Positions 1 to 12,900 of a DNA stretch of 64,000 bases are shown piece after piece. Positions within the stretch are counted from its first letter, which is position 1. The number at the start of each line of letters is the position of its first letter. Made by a program: the position numbers and the translations under genes. This DNA is from Massospora cicadina (taxonomy: Eukaryota > Entomophthoromycota > Entomophthoromycetes > Entomophthorales > Entomophthoraceae), in the NCBI GenBank assembly GCA_022478985.1, contig JAKSZP010009601.1:20183-84182 (forward strand). The letters are read 5' to 3'. Below the pieces are notes generated by a model. It was not told where the DNA came from. It saw only the letters and a program-made list of their open reading frames with translations, and made no database searches.

Positions 1-697
1 TAGTGGATGTGGGAGGTATTATTTTAGATGATAATTATTGTTTGGTGAAATATTTTTCATGAATATTAACTAATCCTCCAGGATTTGTTTCCGTTGGGTT
101 ACTAATGTTTTTTCAGGGATGAACCCCCAACAATAAACAAATTATTTTAGATTTATTTAATTATTGATAATTAGTTAGCTTTATGGTTTCAATCAGAGTT
201 TATAATCAATCAATTAAGGGTATATTGATTAGTTGTTGGGCTTTGACAACGCTTTTGCTGACAGCACTTGCAGTTTAACCTATTAGGCAACTTGGCCTGC
301 TGTTAATGGGTAAAAGGTCACATTACTTAAGCAGGTTGCTAGCTTTATGTGGATATTACACTGTGGTTGGATATGGGCGTTGGTACATGCTAACTTTAGA
401 TTCAACCCATGGTGGATCATTATCTAGTTGGCGGTGGATACTGACTAGGTTGATGGATGAGCAGACGCTTCATTCATCATTGGGCGATTTGTGGAGGGTC
501 AATTCATCAGCGACGGCTGCTGTTTTTTAACTAGGGCACCAACAGAAGAGTTGGGCGCCAAATTCTCCTATACATCCCCTTTTATTTAATAAAAAGCATA
601 TTAGATAGAGATATATTTTTCAGAAGGTACTTATTTTGATATTACTTTCTTTTATTTAATTGTCTGGCATTCTTTGTGTTAAAAACCCCAAAAGATT

Positions 698-755
698 CCT
701 AGTGCAGGAAACTCCGTGGGATGAAGTCCTGAGATACTGCCCCCACTGCACTAGG
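698..755. repeat. 10-bp perfect inverted repeat
   Basis: CCTAGTGCAG at 698-707 is the exact reverse complement of CTGCACTAGG at 746-755, with 38 nt between. It could form a stem-loop. No promoter, terminator or ribozyme core could be matched to it. Confidence 0.5.
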
Positions 756-2635
756 GCTGCGCAAATCTTAGCATTACCAAATGTGGCAAAATCACAATTT
801 GGATGTAGCTCGCACTACCCCCAAACTGACTTATGACCGCCCTGTTTAGGTACCGGGCATACTGTCTGCCCAGAAAGGACAGGCTATGCCTTTCATCTGT
901 TTTGTGGGAGACAAGACCTGATGACCCCCAGGTTTAATGCCCCTGAGGGGGAAGAAGCTGAAGCCCTCCCCCTTGTCACCTGATTTTTAAAGGAACTGAT
1001 TTCTGGCCCCTTTTGTCCAAGAAACCTTAAAGATTTTTAAGGATCAAATGCAATTTTATTGCATGATCACTTTTTCTACCAGCCAGCTCATGAAAACCAA
1101 AATGACAACTAGCTGAGCTTCATGCCAACTCAGAAAACCTCGAATTTTTGTAGGCGTGAGAACCAAAGCGCAGCCAACCAGGATTGCCCCTTTCTTGTCC
1201 TGAATCCGCACATGCACAAACCCATATCATGGGCGAGCCGTTTGACTGGCGCCATTCCTAACTTGAACTCCCCCATCCTTCCCATATTCTCCCCTTAGAG
1301 AGTGGTAGACACCCACGAGAACAGGTCAACACAGTTCTCACTATCATACCACACTTCTTTCAGAGCACTATAGGACCTGACCAATGGGACTCTCTAGGTT
1401 CTGATGTTAGATAATCACCCATGTTTCCATGGGCTTTCCCTAGTCGCACAATGAGGAGGCCCCAGATCACCTTATCTACCTTCCATTGTCTGGCATTCTC
1501 CGCAGCTCCTGCGTCAAGAGAGGAAAGGAGAAGTTCCTTTGTAACCGCTGAACCTACTGATAGTAGGATAAGTTTTATTGATAGGAAAGAATAAACTCTT
1601 TTGAGAACCACTGAGCTTACTGGTAGGTGGTTAAGTTCATATTGAATGAAAATAGTTCCTTTATACCAGACGTTACCAACTCTAGAGAAAGAGTATAAGG
1701 AATATTATTTTCTTGTTGTCTGGAGCTTATCAGAACCTTCACAGTGGGTTGAAGGAGGGTTGCAAGTACTTGTCCTAAGGAGAAACCTGAGCAGAAGAGG
1801 TACACTTGGCTAAGGAAAAACTGTGTACTAGTCTTCATAATATTATCACCTACCCACATAAATTCTATCAAGTTATATATATCAACAGTTATTAATTGAA
1901 CACCTCAAAACTTGTGCAGTAGAATTAAGAGCTGAAGTGAGAAACCCAGCTGAAATGTTAAATTTGGTACTCATTACCAATGTTAGTGGAGTAGCCATAG
2001 CTCATAAAAATTTACAAGTCAATACTTTGATGTTCTATAGTTGATGGAGGTATTTAATGATCCCTTACATCATAATGCTATTAAGAACTCTAGTTCATAC
2101 TGAAAAGTGACATTTATCACAAAAACATATCATAGGAAAAGTTAAAAAAACCAACTGAATATGTCATGGTAATCTTGAACCATTATTAATTGAAACCTTC
2201 TATAAGATATTCAGTTCAAATTTTTTAGAACCCCTTTCAATCAACTTGTTGCTGATCTTTTTGAAGGTGCTGGGAGCTTTTCATGACCTAGATGTCATCA
2301 AAACCTATTGTAATAGTCATAAAAATTCTTATATGAAGTCTTAAATCTGTCTCCCACTTTTTTAATCTGATTTAAGAATGAAAAAGATTAGCCTTTTTAA
2401 ACAATTTAGTAGTAAGATGATCATATATTTATTAATATATATAATAAAAGAGACTCTCAAAAAAAGTATTACTCATGTATTGTTAGTACTAACATTAGTG
2501 CAAATTTAAAAATATATACAAGCAAACAACTAAATTACACAAACAATTTATTTTAACATCATAAAATTATACCGGTTCTAATTATTTTTAGTATTAATTC
2601 TGAAAAAACTGGTTTATAAGTTTTTACTGTAAGGG

Positions 2636-2705
2636 GAGGGTGCCCCAGTGGTAGATTATAGACTCAATAACCACTGCCTCCCAGGTTTCATTTTAGTAGA
2701 TGAAT
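2636..2705 (+). other. tRNA-like (A-box-like) sequence, possible tRNA-derived relic
   Basis: The stretch TGCCCCAGTGGTAGA at 2641 resembles the start of a tRNA-Gly-type gene (A box with CAGTGGTAGA). It is followed about 40 nt later by CAGGTTTCA, a poor B box. The acceptor stem does not close, so this is not a working tRNA gene. It may be a tRNA pseudogene, the head of a SINE, or chance. Confidence 0.15.
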
Positions 2706-4221
2706 CTTGGATAAGAGATGATTTATGCTTATGACAGTATTGTGCATTAATTCTACAAACCAATATAAAAAGATCAGAGTGGTCCATGGAGTTCCTAGCC
2801 TATTAAAATGCTGCGTGTGGAGGGTTGCTGTGATTTATCATCCTTTCTCATTAGTTTTTGACTTTCCTATTTCCCCATAATCAAGGTGGTATCACCCTCA
2901 GGTTATCCCACCTCAAATAAACACTTGTTTATTACTATACTATATGCAACCATTTTGTCTCATGATGTCTTATGATTGTTACTGCAAGCGCTCCTAGGTT
3001 TTTACTCATTCTGCATTTGAAAGCAGCATAGATAGGGGACTAAATTTAAAATCAGTCATGTTTATGGCTTTTTGTACCCCACCATTAGCTTATGGTTATA
3101 GATCTGCGCAATTAGACCTGGTACTTGTTTACTGCTATATAAAAGATTAATATCAAGTCTTGTGCATAGCAGAAATTGATACTGTGACCAAGCATTAGTG
3201 TTTGATAACAACTATATTTTTTCTCATCAATTTCTAATCTAGTACTAGTGTTACAACTAAATAGGGGATTCCCAAGGGATTGATTTTTATTTGCATAGTT
3301 TTGTAATGAATTATAATTTATAGACAAAAGATAAACTATACCCTCTAAGGCAGCAGACTTAATAGGAGATTATGTAGAGTAAAGAGACTCTAGTTTTGTT
3401 ATGTATTCATTTAATTTTATATGAAAATATTAGTGTTCTTTATTTGGTTAATGTGAGATTAAATTTATATCTTTTTGCAAGTTAGTTTTGTAACTATAAA
3501 CTTTTAGAGTCATGATTATGGTTGACTGTTATCAGCTTAACTTTTAATGTCAATTAACATATTTTTATAACAACGAAAATCTTAAGAACATAATGAGGAA
3601 GTTTAACCTTAACAAGATATGGTATTTACTTTCATTTTAAGTTAGCAACAACTTATTGCCATCTAGGCGAGATAAGCTTACATGCTATATCACTTAGATA
3701 TTAAGTATGAGCTTAGCTTATCCTAAGTAGCTATAGTAAATTGATGTTTATAAGGTTCTCTTTTATTCAAAGGTGACTTAATAGCATTGCTTCCATTATT
3801 AGACAATAGTTTTGTATAATAGATGATAAAGTTCATTTTTAGCATATTATTAATATTGGTTTAGTTTATTCTTAAGATTATATAGCTTCCAAGCGTGTGG
3901 AAAAATTACTATACTTCTTTATGTGCCATTGGTAATCTTTTTAACTAATAGACACAAATATATTATCCCTGGATAGTAAATAAATCAAAAAAGGAATGTT
4001 TTTTGTCTATCCTTATCTTATACTTTGACTAAGTAAAACTTTACACAGAAAGTATATGTGGGATATGAGCAACTAAATACTTTTTTCTAGAATTTTTGTC
4101 TTAAAAACAATAAAGAGTTTATATTTTAGAAAACTTTTACGGCCTCACTAAAAACAAAATATTATTTTTATATAGCCATTCTCATGGTATTATATTTCTA
4201 GTTTAAAATTTATGCTATTTA

Positions 4222-6145
4222 TAATATCTCTTTCCACTTGGCATAAATTTCCAAGTAAATTACAAAAAAACAAGAAAGTAAAATTTGATCACCCACTGTA
4301 GTTTTACTCTGATGTCCTCAGATTCTCCGCCAGCTGCTCCAGTGTGGGACAGAAGCAAAACCTTTCACCATTTTCCATCCAGCAGAAAAACGTGCTCGGA
4401 CTGGATCACCCAGTCATACCAAACTCATGAGATGATTCATTCCTCCCAAGGATCTCGATACCCACCTCACTTGTACCCAAGCAGTACCTTGCTGCCCCCT
4501 GGTGCTCCCCCAAAGCAACATGCACTACAGCCTAAGGGTCAACTATGGGAAACTCTTCCCATACCATGTTTAAGACATTATTAAAATGGCACAGGCAGCG
4601 ATGATTCCCACCAGTTTTATTGATTTCCACCCCTACAAGGGGTATTTTGACCTTGGCTTTACCTGTGAAGCTGATGCCACCACTGCAGCAAGTGTGCCCC
4701 TGGTATTCCAGGGTACCCCTCTTCCCACAATTCGGACCCAGCTCCCAGTGGACACCGTTTTAGTGGTCCAGTTTGCTAGTTTTCCCACCCACCTCCCCCC
4801 TGCGGTGCTCCACCAGGAGCTGATGGACAGTTTGGCAGCCTATGGCTCCAACTCCATCTTACAATTTGTGGCCCCAAATGGGGCCACACACCTTGTTGGG
4901 CCTTGGGCATATGCCACAATTAGCCCTAAAAAATAGTAAATTCGCATTTTGATTCCCCCTCACACTGTCATTCCTTCTGCCCCTGACCATCCATTTTGGG
5001 CCCACGTCAATGGAGGGTGGACAATCTGCTCGTCCTGTTTTGAGTTGAACCACTTGAAATGCAAGTGCCCCTCCTTAGTTACTTCTGAATGGTTGGATTT
5101 TTCGCCCGCCAACCACCAATCTGCCACCCACTCCATGTCAGTTCCAGCATGGGGTACAATCCTACCTCCCCCTCCCCCAAATCCTGTTGCTGTAGCTGCA
5201 CCTGCAGCCACCAATCAGCCTCCCCCTCTCCTCAGTGCCACAACCACTACACCCAATCAATCACAGGATTGAACCCAAGTTAAATCCCATGTATCCCGCA
5301 ATGAATCAACAAAACCTCAACCATACGCCAATTCCCCAAATCCATTCAACCAGAACCCAGGGGAGTTTTTATCTTAAATTGACAAAGCAGGTAATCCCAT
5401 TAAAGAACCATCTCTGCAAATCAAGCGGTTCTGTAATGCAGAATGGGATGCCAAATTCCCCCTCATTTATTTGCCCCACCTCCTAATTCCAAATCATTCT
5501 ACAGCGACCACCAGCTTGTAATAGAAGCAGCTGCCACACCAGATTGTCATCCCCTCTGCAAAGCTGCCTCCAAATCAGTGGCAATGCTCACAGGAGGTAT
5601 TTCACCCCCTGTTATCCCCATAAATCTCACACCAAAAAGTAAAATTAATATGAATCAATTTTTACAAAGATGTCAATGATGCTATCCAGAACGTGGTAAC
5701 TGTGGCACAGAATCTTTAAGATTACTCAAACTAATATTGCCACATTTGTTAAACTACCAGATGCCTGCATCAAAGCTGAAAAAGCTTTAGCTGAATATAT
5801 AACTGCCATTTTTGTAGCTGGAAATTTCCTTGAAATACCAATCATTAGTGATATTGATCCACATATAGCCAATGCCCTGACGCCCTTACTATCTGAATTG
5901 ACACATACCCTAATTTGGGATGAAGAAGCTGCTGCCAAAGATGACCCCCCAATCCCCCCTCCCCTTCCACCATAGAGGGTAAGTGGTCTCCGTTGCCCAC
6001 CTGGTTTGTTGTTTTGTTTGGTGTGTTTCATTCAATCCGCTCATTTTGGCGTTTTGTTTGAATCAATTAGTTACGTTGGTTTTAGCTTTAATTTTTAGTT
6101 TTTTAATATCCATCCCCTAGTTGGCTTATCTCTATTAAATAAAAG
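4222..6145 (+). mobile_element. ORF1-only non-LTR element (half-LINE), copy 1, full length
   Basis: A 1.92 kb retroposon bounded by a 14-bp perfect TSD (ATTTATGCTATTTA at 4208-4221 and 6146-6159). It holds a 5' leader of about 90 bp, one gag-like ORF1 and a short 3' UTR ending in a GTCC-TCCC-TGGTCAGCC-like motif at about 6105-6130 that is also found at the 3' end of the LINE family. There is no room for, and no trace of, an endonuclease or reverse transcriptase. The 1926-bp copy at 29622-31547 has the same two ends, so this is a family and not a chance truncation. I infer that it is mobilised in trans by LINE ORF2 protein. Confidence 0.8.
4312..5975 (+). pseudogene. half-LINE ORF1 protein (gag-like, CCHC knuckle), decayed
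   Basis: An ORF1-type nucleic-acid-binding protein of about 550 codons, read across several frames. The N-terminal part is serine/proline-rich (ATG at 4312). The central part (4586-4936) has the stretch FDLGFTCEADA and a domain matching in order the middle of the LINE ORF1 protein. A zinc knuckle CSSCFELNHLKCKC (CX2CX4HX4C) lies near 5030-5075. It is followed by a proline/alanine-rich linker and a long C-terminal region ending in a proline-rich tail before TAG at 5973. A stop at 4571 corresponds to a glutamine codon in copy 2, and several frameshifts separate the blocks, so the gene is dead. The likely role was packaging element RNA. Confidence 0.7.
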
Positions 6146-6159
6146 ATTTATGCTATTTA

Positions 6160-6609
6160 CTTATAATGTAACATCCTATAGGCATTCTTTATGTAACACA
6201 AAATCTAAGTATAGGTTATTCTTAATTAGTACTTTCATAGCCAATTATTTTCATCCATCAAATAATAATGTTATGGGTAGAATATCTCAATCTACTATTC
6301 TACACTCACTATAATACCATGTATGCTTTCATAGAAACTAACCATCTCTTATGTCTGTAAAAGACATCATGTTTGTATATAAAGATGCATTAGGCATATG
6401 AATGGAAAAATTCATAATATAATAGTCCATCAGATAGTTCACTAATTTACAACTAATTAAAATCTTCTGGAATTAACAATATCATATTTAAGTTACCTGT
6501 GTTTACTTGGATCAGACCATATGTACCTGTTTATAATCAGATCAGGATAATTGTATATATAGTTTATATTTTTAAACAATTATTATCAGTATCTAGTTTA
6601 GTTATAGAG
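6160..6609. other. AT-rich sequence, nothing recognised
   Basis: No open frame or repeat boundary I can support. The stretch leads into the REP-B repeat. Confidence 0.4.
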
Positions 6610-7210
6610 ATTGTACAAATATGTTTTTAGCATGAAAACCTGTTAGATTTTGCACTTATATATGAGTTCAGGTACATCAAAGGCGCTACTTATTAAATTA
6701 CGCTTCTAACAACTTCTTATAGAGATTTCTTACTAAAATGAACTTCAATTTATTGAGTTAAAAACTGATCTGTAATAGAGATATCTTTATATAATATCAT
6801 TAATATTATTAGGGCATAACTAGTATGTTTTTGAGGTGATCAATGTGTCACTGATGAGGGAAGATATGTATTAATTGAAGATTGGGATATGCTTTCTGGT
6901 AAAAATTGCTCTTGTAAGACATGTTAATTTTGTTAAAAGTTTTGCTCTTTTCTCATTATAATCCTGGGAAAGTAGAGTTACCATTAGGCAATGATGAACC
7001 AGTAAACTTAGACATTAATCATTAGAGATAATTAGATTCGTATTTAGGCGAGTTGAGGTTGAATTTAAATCTAATAATGGACTTTTTACAATGACTAATC
7101 AGGATCTTGCCTATGGGTCACATAAGATCATAGAAAATGACTATATTCTCTTTTAATAATTGTACCTATATTGACAGAAGAAATTAAAAATTCTATTTCT
7201 TGTCAATAAA
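6610..7210. repeat. REP-B copy 1, ancient AT-rich repeat, uninterrupted
   Basis: This block aligns in order with pieces at 29480-29603, 31548-31609, 31852-31985 and 45926-46100. Shared landmarks are TGTCACTGATGAGGGAAGA (6848 and 31926), TTTCTGGTAA followed by GCTCTT (6890s and 31978), and GGGAAAGT followed by ATTAGGCAAT (6967 and 45972). It serves as an empty-site reference for three insertions in the other copy. Its own nature is unknown, and no coding sequence is visible. Confidence 0.7.
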
Positions 7211-8210
7211 TGATATAATATAGTACCAGACAAAGAGAATCAATTTTATGGGTTTGTCCTCTAGGTCAATTATGAGAAAACTAAACCTAGGTGTTGCAAA
7301 TTTTTAATTTGATACAATAGGAACTCCATTAGTGTGCCATGCAAACAGTATGAATAATGCTGGTACTTGATCTTTAACCATCATTAGTGACCTTTCCCTA
7401 CAAATCCGTAGGGCAACCCACCAAGCCAGCAGGCAACAACTTTACCTTTTGAGACTCAACCACTAATCCTGGCTAAGAGGTCTTCTTCTGGGACTTGTCC
7501 AGCGATTATGGTTCAGCGGTCTCTTTTGACTCCCTCAGGGTTCCTCCCCTTCAGTCCCTCTTGTCCATCATTGTTGGTGGCCAGTTGGCATAGTCCTCAC
7601 AGGGTTTCCATCAAGTTCCAGGTTGGTAATTGGTTGTGCTGATCACCCCAGGTGGTCTATACCAACATTTAACTTCTGGGGATTTTCTGTCCCTACTCTA
7701 TCAGCCAAACTTCTTCCCACTTTAAACTGAATAAAGAGGAAAACCAGTATTTAATTAAATAAGAAATTAGAAGGTTAGAGATAATAATATTAGAGGGAGA
7801 TTCAATATCTAAAAAGCGTTATCCGCCTTCATTATCATCAGCATTTATTTCCATCTCTTAATCTCCAGCACTCTCACTGGAGATTTCAATAAACAGCTCT
7901 CTGGCTGGCAATCATCCCTCTTAAATTCACTGTTCTCCACATTCAATGTATTAGACTAGTCCAGCCAGTAATTGTTGCTGATTTCCACTTATAATTTTTT
8001 TATAATATTTAGTTGGTGGATTGTCCCTCTTACACATAACTTCTGGATCCTCTGGCACTATAGCCTGTTAACTGATCAGCATCAGCCCAAGTCGCCTGCT
8101 GATCTCAAATTAGATTATTGATGGGATCTTCCTTGGACTCAGTCACCGGTGATTCTGAACTAGACTTCAAAATCTCAATTCATCACAATCTTATTTAATT
8201 AAATAAGCAT
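7211..8210. other. unresolved block, possibly LTR-like
   Basis: A G+C-richer island at 7380-7740 ends near an AATAAA (about 7730), followed by AT-rich sequence. It lies downstream, in minus-strand sense, of the gypsy integrase remnant at 9000-9689, so it may hold that element's 3' UTR or LTR. I could not match it to a second LTR copy. Confidence 0.25.
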
Positions 8211-8575
8211 TGACATCCTCAATCTCAGTCGCTGGTGTCAAGTTTGACCAATTTGCTGATTGAGAATTATCCCTAATAATTTATCAAGTTTTAAAAAGAG
8301 ATTCAACTTATTTATTTAATATCTATAGATTTTGACATCCTCAGCAACCAGTACTGATGTTGAATTGCTCAAAACAATATTAAGGATTGATCTCAATTTA
8401 TTCTTGACACTGATATGGTAATCCATTATCAGTAATAGCAATCATAATTATTTTGACATCCTCAGCCTCAGTTGCCAGTGTCAGAAATTCCAATTTCATG
8501 TTGGGGATAATCCCTAACACTTTTCTGATCTATCCAATCATTGAACCCACTCAACCCAACCAAATGGAGATATTA
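8211..8575. repeat. imperfect tandem repeat, period about 121 bp
   Basis: TGACATCCTCA followed by a CAGT..C..GGTGTC-like segment recurs at 8211, 8333 and 8454, a spacing of 122 and 121 bp. Only the first 30 or so bases of each unit are well conserved. Weaker relatives of the motif lie at about 8080-8160. Confidence 0.5.
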
Positions 8576-8999
8576 AATTGAGTTATAAATCATTAAATAT
8601 ACTATCAAAGCTGGCAAAATAAGTCATCAATTATCCTCAGCTTTAAATAAACATAATTTTAATAATTATAGAGACATTCATCTGGCTAAAATCCATTATT
8701 GGGTCTCCCAATTGATAGTTAGGTGACGCTTATTTTTTGAATTTTCTCAGAGTCCTTCTTGAAGAGAGGTTGAATAATAAGAAGCGGAAACCAATGCTTC
8801 AAGTATTATAATTTTTTTAGCTAACCTTTGTATGGCTAAATCATTGGCTGCTGGATCAGAAGATTTTTATAAGTTTGAGCACTCAAAGGTAAAATGGGAT
8901 CAGGTCCATATAGACCTTAAATGGATACATACCTATTACTCAATTATAACTGACACTATATGCTAACATAGCACTGGGTAAATATAAATTGAACGATTA
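8576..8999. other. AT-rich spacer beyond the gypsy integrase remnant
   Basis: No frame or repeat boundary could be recognised. By position it would be the integrase C-terminus or 3' UTR of the minus-strand gypsy element, but the reading frame is lost. Confidence 0.3.
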
Positions 9000-9689
9000 G
9001 GGCCTAGAGAGGCCATCTTCCAAAAGATAGCCACATTTGTGCTATATCCCTTTTGACAGCGCCATTAGTAGCAGGATGGTATGAGGCAGTAAAATATTAT
9101 TTAGTACCAATCAAATTAGCAAGTTCAGCAACTACTTGACAAAATAAAATTTTTTTTGTTATTAAATAATAAAACTCTTAGGATAACAAGACTCATGAAT
9201 ATGTGTTTGAGAAGAAAAGAAGAGGTAGTTTTAACAAATGCAATTGAGATAGAAATGAATTAAAGCCACTTAGAAAATTCAAAAATAGCTAAAAATATAG
9301 ATGTGCCCATACATAGCTGTAGGAAGACTACTAACTATATATCATTACTTATGGTAGAAAGGTTTAGAAGGACTAATAATTTGATTTTAGATTTAAAAAT
9401 GGTTTGGGGCCTTATTTTTAGGAAATTAAACAGGAGTTGAGAACATCTTGTACAGTTTCTGTGATATTTTCCTAAAGGCATTAACTTGATCTATTAAAGG
9501 GTTTTATTAGTTAATCCATGACCAGTAAGATGATGAGCTTCCATTAAAGTATCTGCTCTATCATAGGTATGGTCCAAAGGCAACCAATTAGTACCAAATT
9601 TTATATAAAGCAAGCCATTTCTAATCTGATTGTCCTTAGTCAGAGTTTTTAAACTTGTTGATAAGATCCTTAAACTCATGATTCAAAAG
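9000..9689 (-). pseudogene. gypsy 2 integrase (zinc-binding and core domains)
   Basis: The minus strand shows the HH-CC zinc-binding segment (HHLTGHGLTNKTL, about 9494-9530). Then comes a core with SIFLAIFEFSKWL and, near 9065-9110, SYHPATNGAVKRDIA, which matches the conserved SYHPxTNGxVER block around the catalytic glutamate of Ty3/gypsy integrases. In this copy the position reads K. Frames are interrupted by stops. The role was insertion of element cDNA. The coding continues upstream on the far side of LINE E1. Confidence 0.75.
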
Positions 9690-9942
9690 TTCAGGCCTAC
9701 CAGTTTTAAATTTATTTGTGGAAGGCCGACCATAGGATGGACACTTCCAATAAACACCAACTACAAACACAAGAAAACTAGAGGCACCCCAGAGGAGCTG
9801 AAGCTACCTCCTGTTACCAGCAGGACTGCCAGTGGAAGGAAGAGGGGGAGTGACAGGAGAGGCTTGGGCCAAAACTGAACACGAGTGAAGGAAAGGGTCT
9901 GACGAGAGGAACCAGATGGGGAACCAGGATTATACCAACTGG

Positions 9943-12900
9943 CGTTGATGGGATGGCAGGTGGACAAACAACAAGCTTGAAAGTGATCCATGAGGTGGGA
10001 GTGGAAGCAATTAACAGCTTCACGGAGGGTTGGATAGTGCCAGACAGTGCATTAAGGACAATAGTGTGGATCATCCATAGAGCTATTGCAACAATTAATG
10101 CGCAGAGCAATGTGTGGCTAGGGGAGGTCATGGAAAAGGCGAAGATGTTTTTAGACAGGCTGAAAGCCTGCTCCCGCTCCTGGTAGAAGAGGTGCATAAC
10201 ATCCAACCAGATTGCCTGTGATAATGGTCATTCCTACAAGCAATGGACTAATGACCCATATTGTCCACATACATAGCATGAAGATTGAGAGGCATTGGAC
10301 CGCTCAGTCATGCTGTACACCTTTCGCAGGCATCTCCACACATGGGCGCAAATATGGGGTTGTAAAAGAGGATGGTGAGTGTACCACCAAATGTCCTTCT
10401 GGGTCTCCAAAGAGTACAGGATGTCTATATTGTCTAGGTAGTCCAAACGGGCAATGATGTGAGGACATTGGGGTACCAGGTTATTTAAAACGACTTTCCC
10501 ACGGACTTCTTGTTTGTTTTTGGGGAGTAGGGCGACCCCTCTGGGCGGTGTGTCCACTGATACTGATTCTCTATCAAGTGCTCTTCATGGAGAGGAGAAT
10601 TCATTTGTTGTGGGTGACGTCCCATGTGGGCCTGCGGCAGAAGGATTAGAGGCCAGATAATTAAGTAGAGAATGGGGGTTGGGAGGATTGCGGAGGCCCA
10701 GGGCGCTGGAAAAATTGGAGTGGGCCGCAAGTGACCAGTGTTGGGCTGGGAGTGTGGGGTTAGTGACTGCAGCGATCCAGGTGTTAAGTATTTTGGCAGC
10801 ATGGGCCTTGAAGTTGAGCAGGTCATACCCCCACTATGGTGAGGGCCAAACATGACATCCAGGCGCACTGGTGGAGGGCGGCCTAACCACAGCCACCCTT
10901 GCAGGAGGGTATATAACAAGGTGAAGAAAGATGTGGAAAAGGCAATAGCATGGGCCACAAACCAAACCTTATATAGGAGCATAGAGTTGTCAAGCACAAC
11001 TCATCCTGGGAGGGTAGTTTGATTGGCTCTGAGGGAGGCGATGCGTTTTGTGAGGTTGTCAAGGATGTGGTGCTCCATTACAGATGAGGCTTACTCTCCT
11101 GCTTCTGACCACACTCCTAAATGGCGCACTGGACCATCAGTGGGTCTTGAAACTATAGGGAGCACAAGTGAGGAGGAATGGGGTTGGCAGGGCAAGAAAA
11201 GCATAGAGCTAGCTGCTGAAGCAGTCATAATATGGGGCGCTGGTGACCAGTGGGCTTGGTATTGGCTGACGAAAATGATTTTGGTTTTGGAGGCATTAAG
11301 GGCGGTGTTACTGACCCTGGAGTAATCCTGGATAGTAGCCTCCAGCACGCGTGCATCTTAATTGTTAGACACCCCAACCACACAGTCATCAGTGAATGAC
11401 AGCATCTTAGCTGGTGCTTAGCCTTGCACATGGACACCAGCAAGGCGGGCATTTACATTGTGTAACTATGGATCGAGGCTGAAGTTGTATAAGAGTTGAC
11501 TTAAAGGGTCCCCTTGGCGGAGATCCCTTTGAGATTGAACCACTTCAGTTAGGAAACCAGGGCCACGAATAGCCATAGTGGCAGACTCTGTGAGAAGCAT
11601 CACACAATTAATGAATTGGTAAGGGGAGGCGGAACTTGTGGAGGCAGCTTTGAGGTAATCTGAGTTGACTCTATCATAAGTCTTCTGCTGGTCTAAGAAC
11701 ACAAGCGCCCCAGTAGCCGTGGATTAGCAGTCATTGGCTACTGTGTGGATGTTTTCCAAAATTGACCACTTGAGGATGAAACCAAATTTCTAAGAGGAGA
11801 TTATATCAGAGGCAACTTCTCCTAGGTGGTTGGCCATAATTTTAGTGAATAATCTAGTATCTGTGTTAGTAAGTGATATGGGCTCCAATTCGCTAAGTCC
11901 AGCTTATACCCTTTATTATACAGCGTTATCATGTATGTCTCCTGGCCCCAGGAAGGAGGCGTGTTTCTAAAAGACATTTGTTCATTGAGGCAAGCAATAG
12001 AGAGGAGAAATAATTAAAATATTTTTTGTAAAACTCATATGGAATCCCATCTGGACCTGGGCACTTCCTGTGCGGTGCACCATGAATGGCATACCAGAGT
12101 TCATCCCAAATAATAAAATTTATCAGCTACGGGTAATGAAGATGGTGCGGATATGTGCACTATCAAGAAACTCATTAATTTTGGCTAGTTTAACTGTTAA
12201 TACTTATACAGGCAGAATAAATGATTTGAACTTTGACAGCCACAGTGGCTGTAGTTTCTGTGACAGAGTTGTCCGGCCGCCTTACCTGTGTGCTGGCAAG
12301 CTCTGTTGCAGTGCAAAGAATTTACAGAAAAATTAGGTGGAGTAATTGCCACACGCCATTATATTTTTTGCCTTATAATAAACACAAACGCAATGTTTGT
12401 GTTGTCTTACCAGTGCGTTTAGATGAGCTGATACTTCTGCCCACTTTATGACCCCAAACTGGGCTGTACCCAGCAGCAGGGACATTTGACTCCAGGTGGT
12501 CCACTTCCGCTAGCATGCACTTAATGACTGCCGAGGCAGCCTGAGAGCAATGTGATAGGATATGGCGTGCCTGAAGGATGGTTTTCGCTTCAAAGGTTGA
12601 CCAGGTATTGAGTGTATCAGCACAAAGCGGTGTGTGAACTCCATGCCAAAGTTTTGGTGTCCACTCATGAGGAAAACCTGGATGACGTGATCTGAGCTGG
12701 ACAAAGTTTGCACCACTTCAGTGCCTGTGCCTCTGGGCTTGATAAAGTGAAGGAAATTGAAACCAACCCGTGGTTGGAGAAATCAGTTTCTGTTGTTGTG
12801 AAGTGCGCAATATGTGGGCAAAAGTATAACGGGGCAAGAATGAGGTCAATGCAGGACATAGACCTCAGCTGACCGTTGTGCACATGGGGATGTGACATGT

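Larger units (their letters stand above)
1..4207. other. AT-rich tract, no gene recognised
   Basis: Both strands carry only short open frames that match no family I know. A somewhat more G+C-rich block at about 690-1330 contains several short inverted repeats (698-755, 855-871) but no coding signal I can defend. The rest is AT-rich and probably decayed repeat. Confidence 0.5.

Noticed and set aside
698..760. Possible hammerhead ribozyme (GAAAC and GATGAAG within a hairpin)
   Set aside because: The core boxes are in the wrong order and too close together, and CUGANGA is not present. No valid permutation of the three stems fits.
2636..2705. Functional tRNA gene
   Set aside because: Only the A-box-like part fits. 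The acceptor and T stems do not pair and the B box is poor.
6848..6870. CTGATGAG after GTC (also at about 31930) as a hammerhead core
   Set aside because: No GAAA box with pairing stems follows at a suitable distance. The motif is simply shared REP-B sequence.
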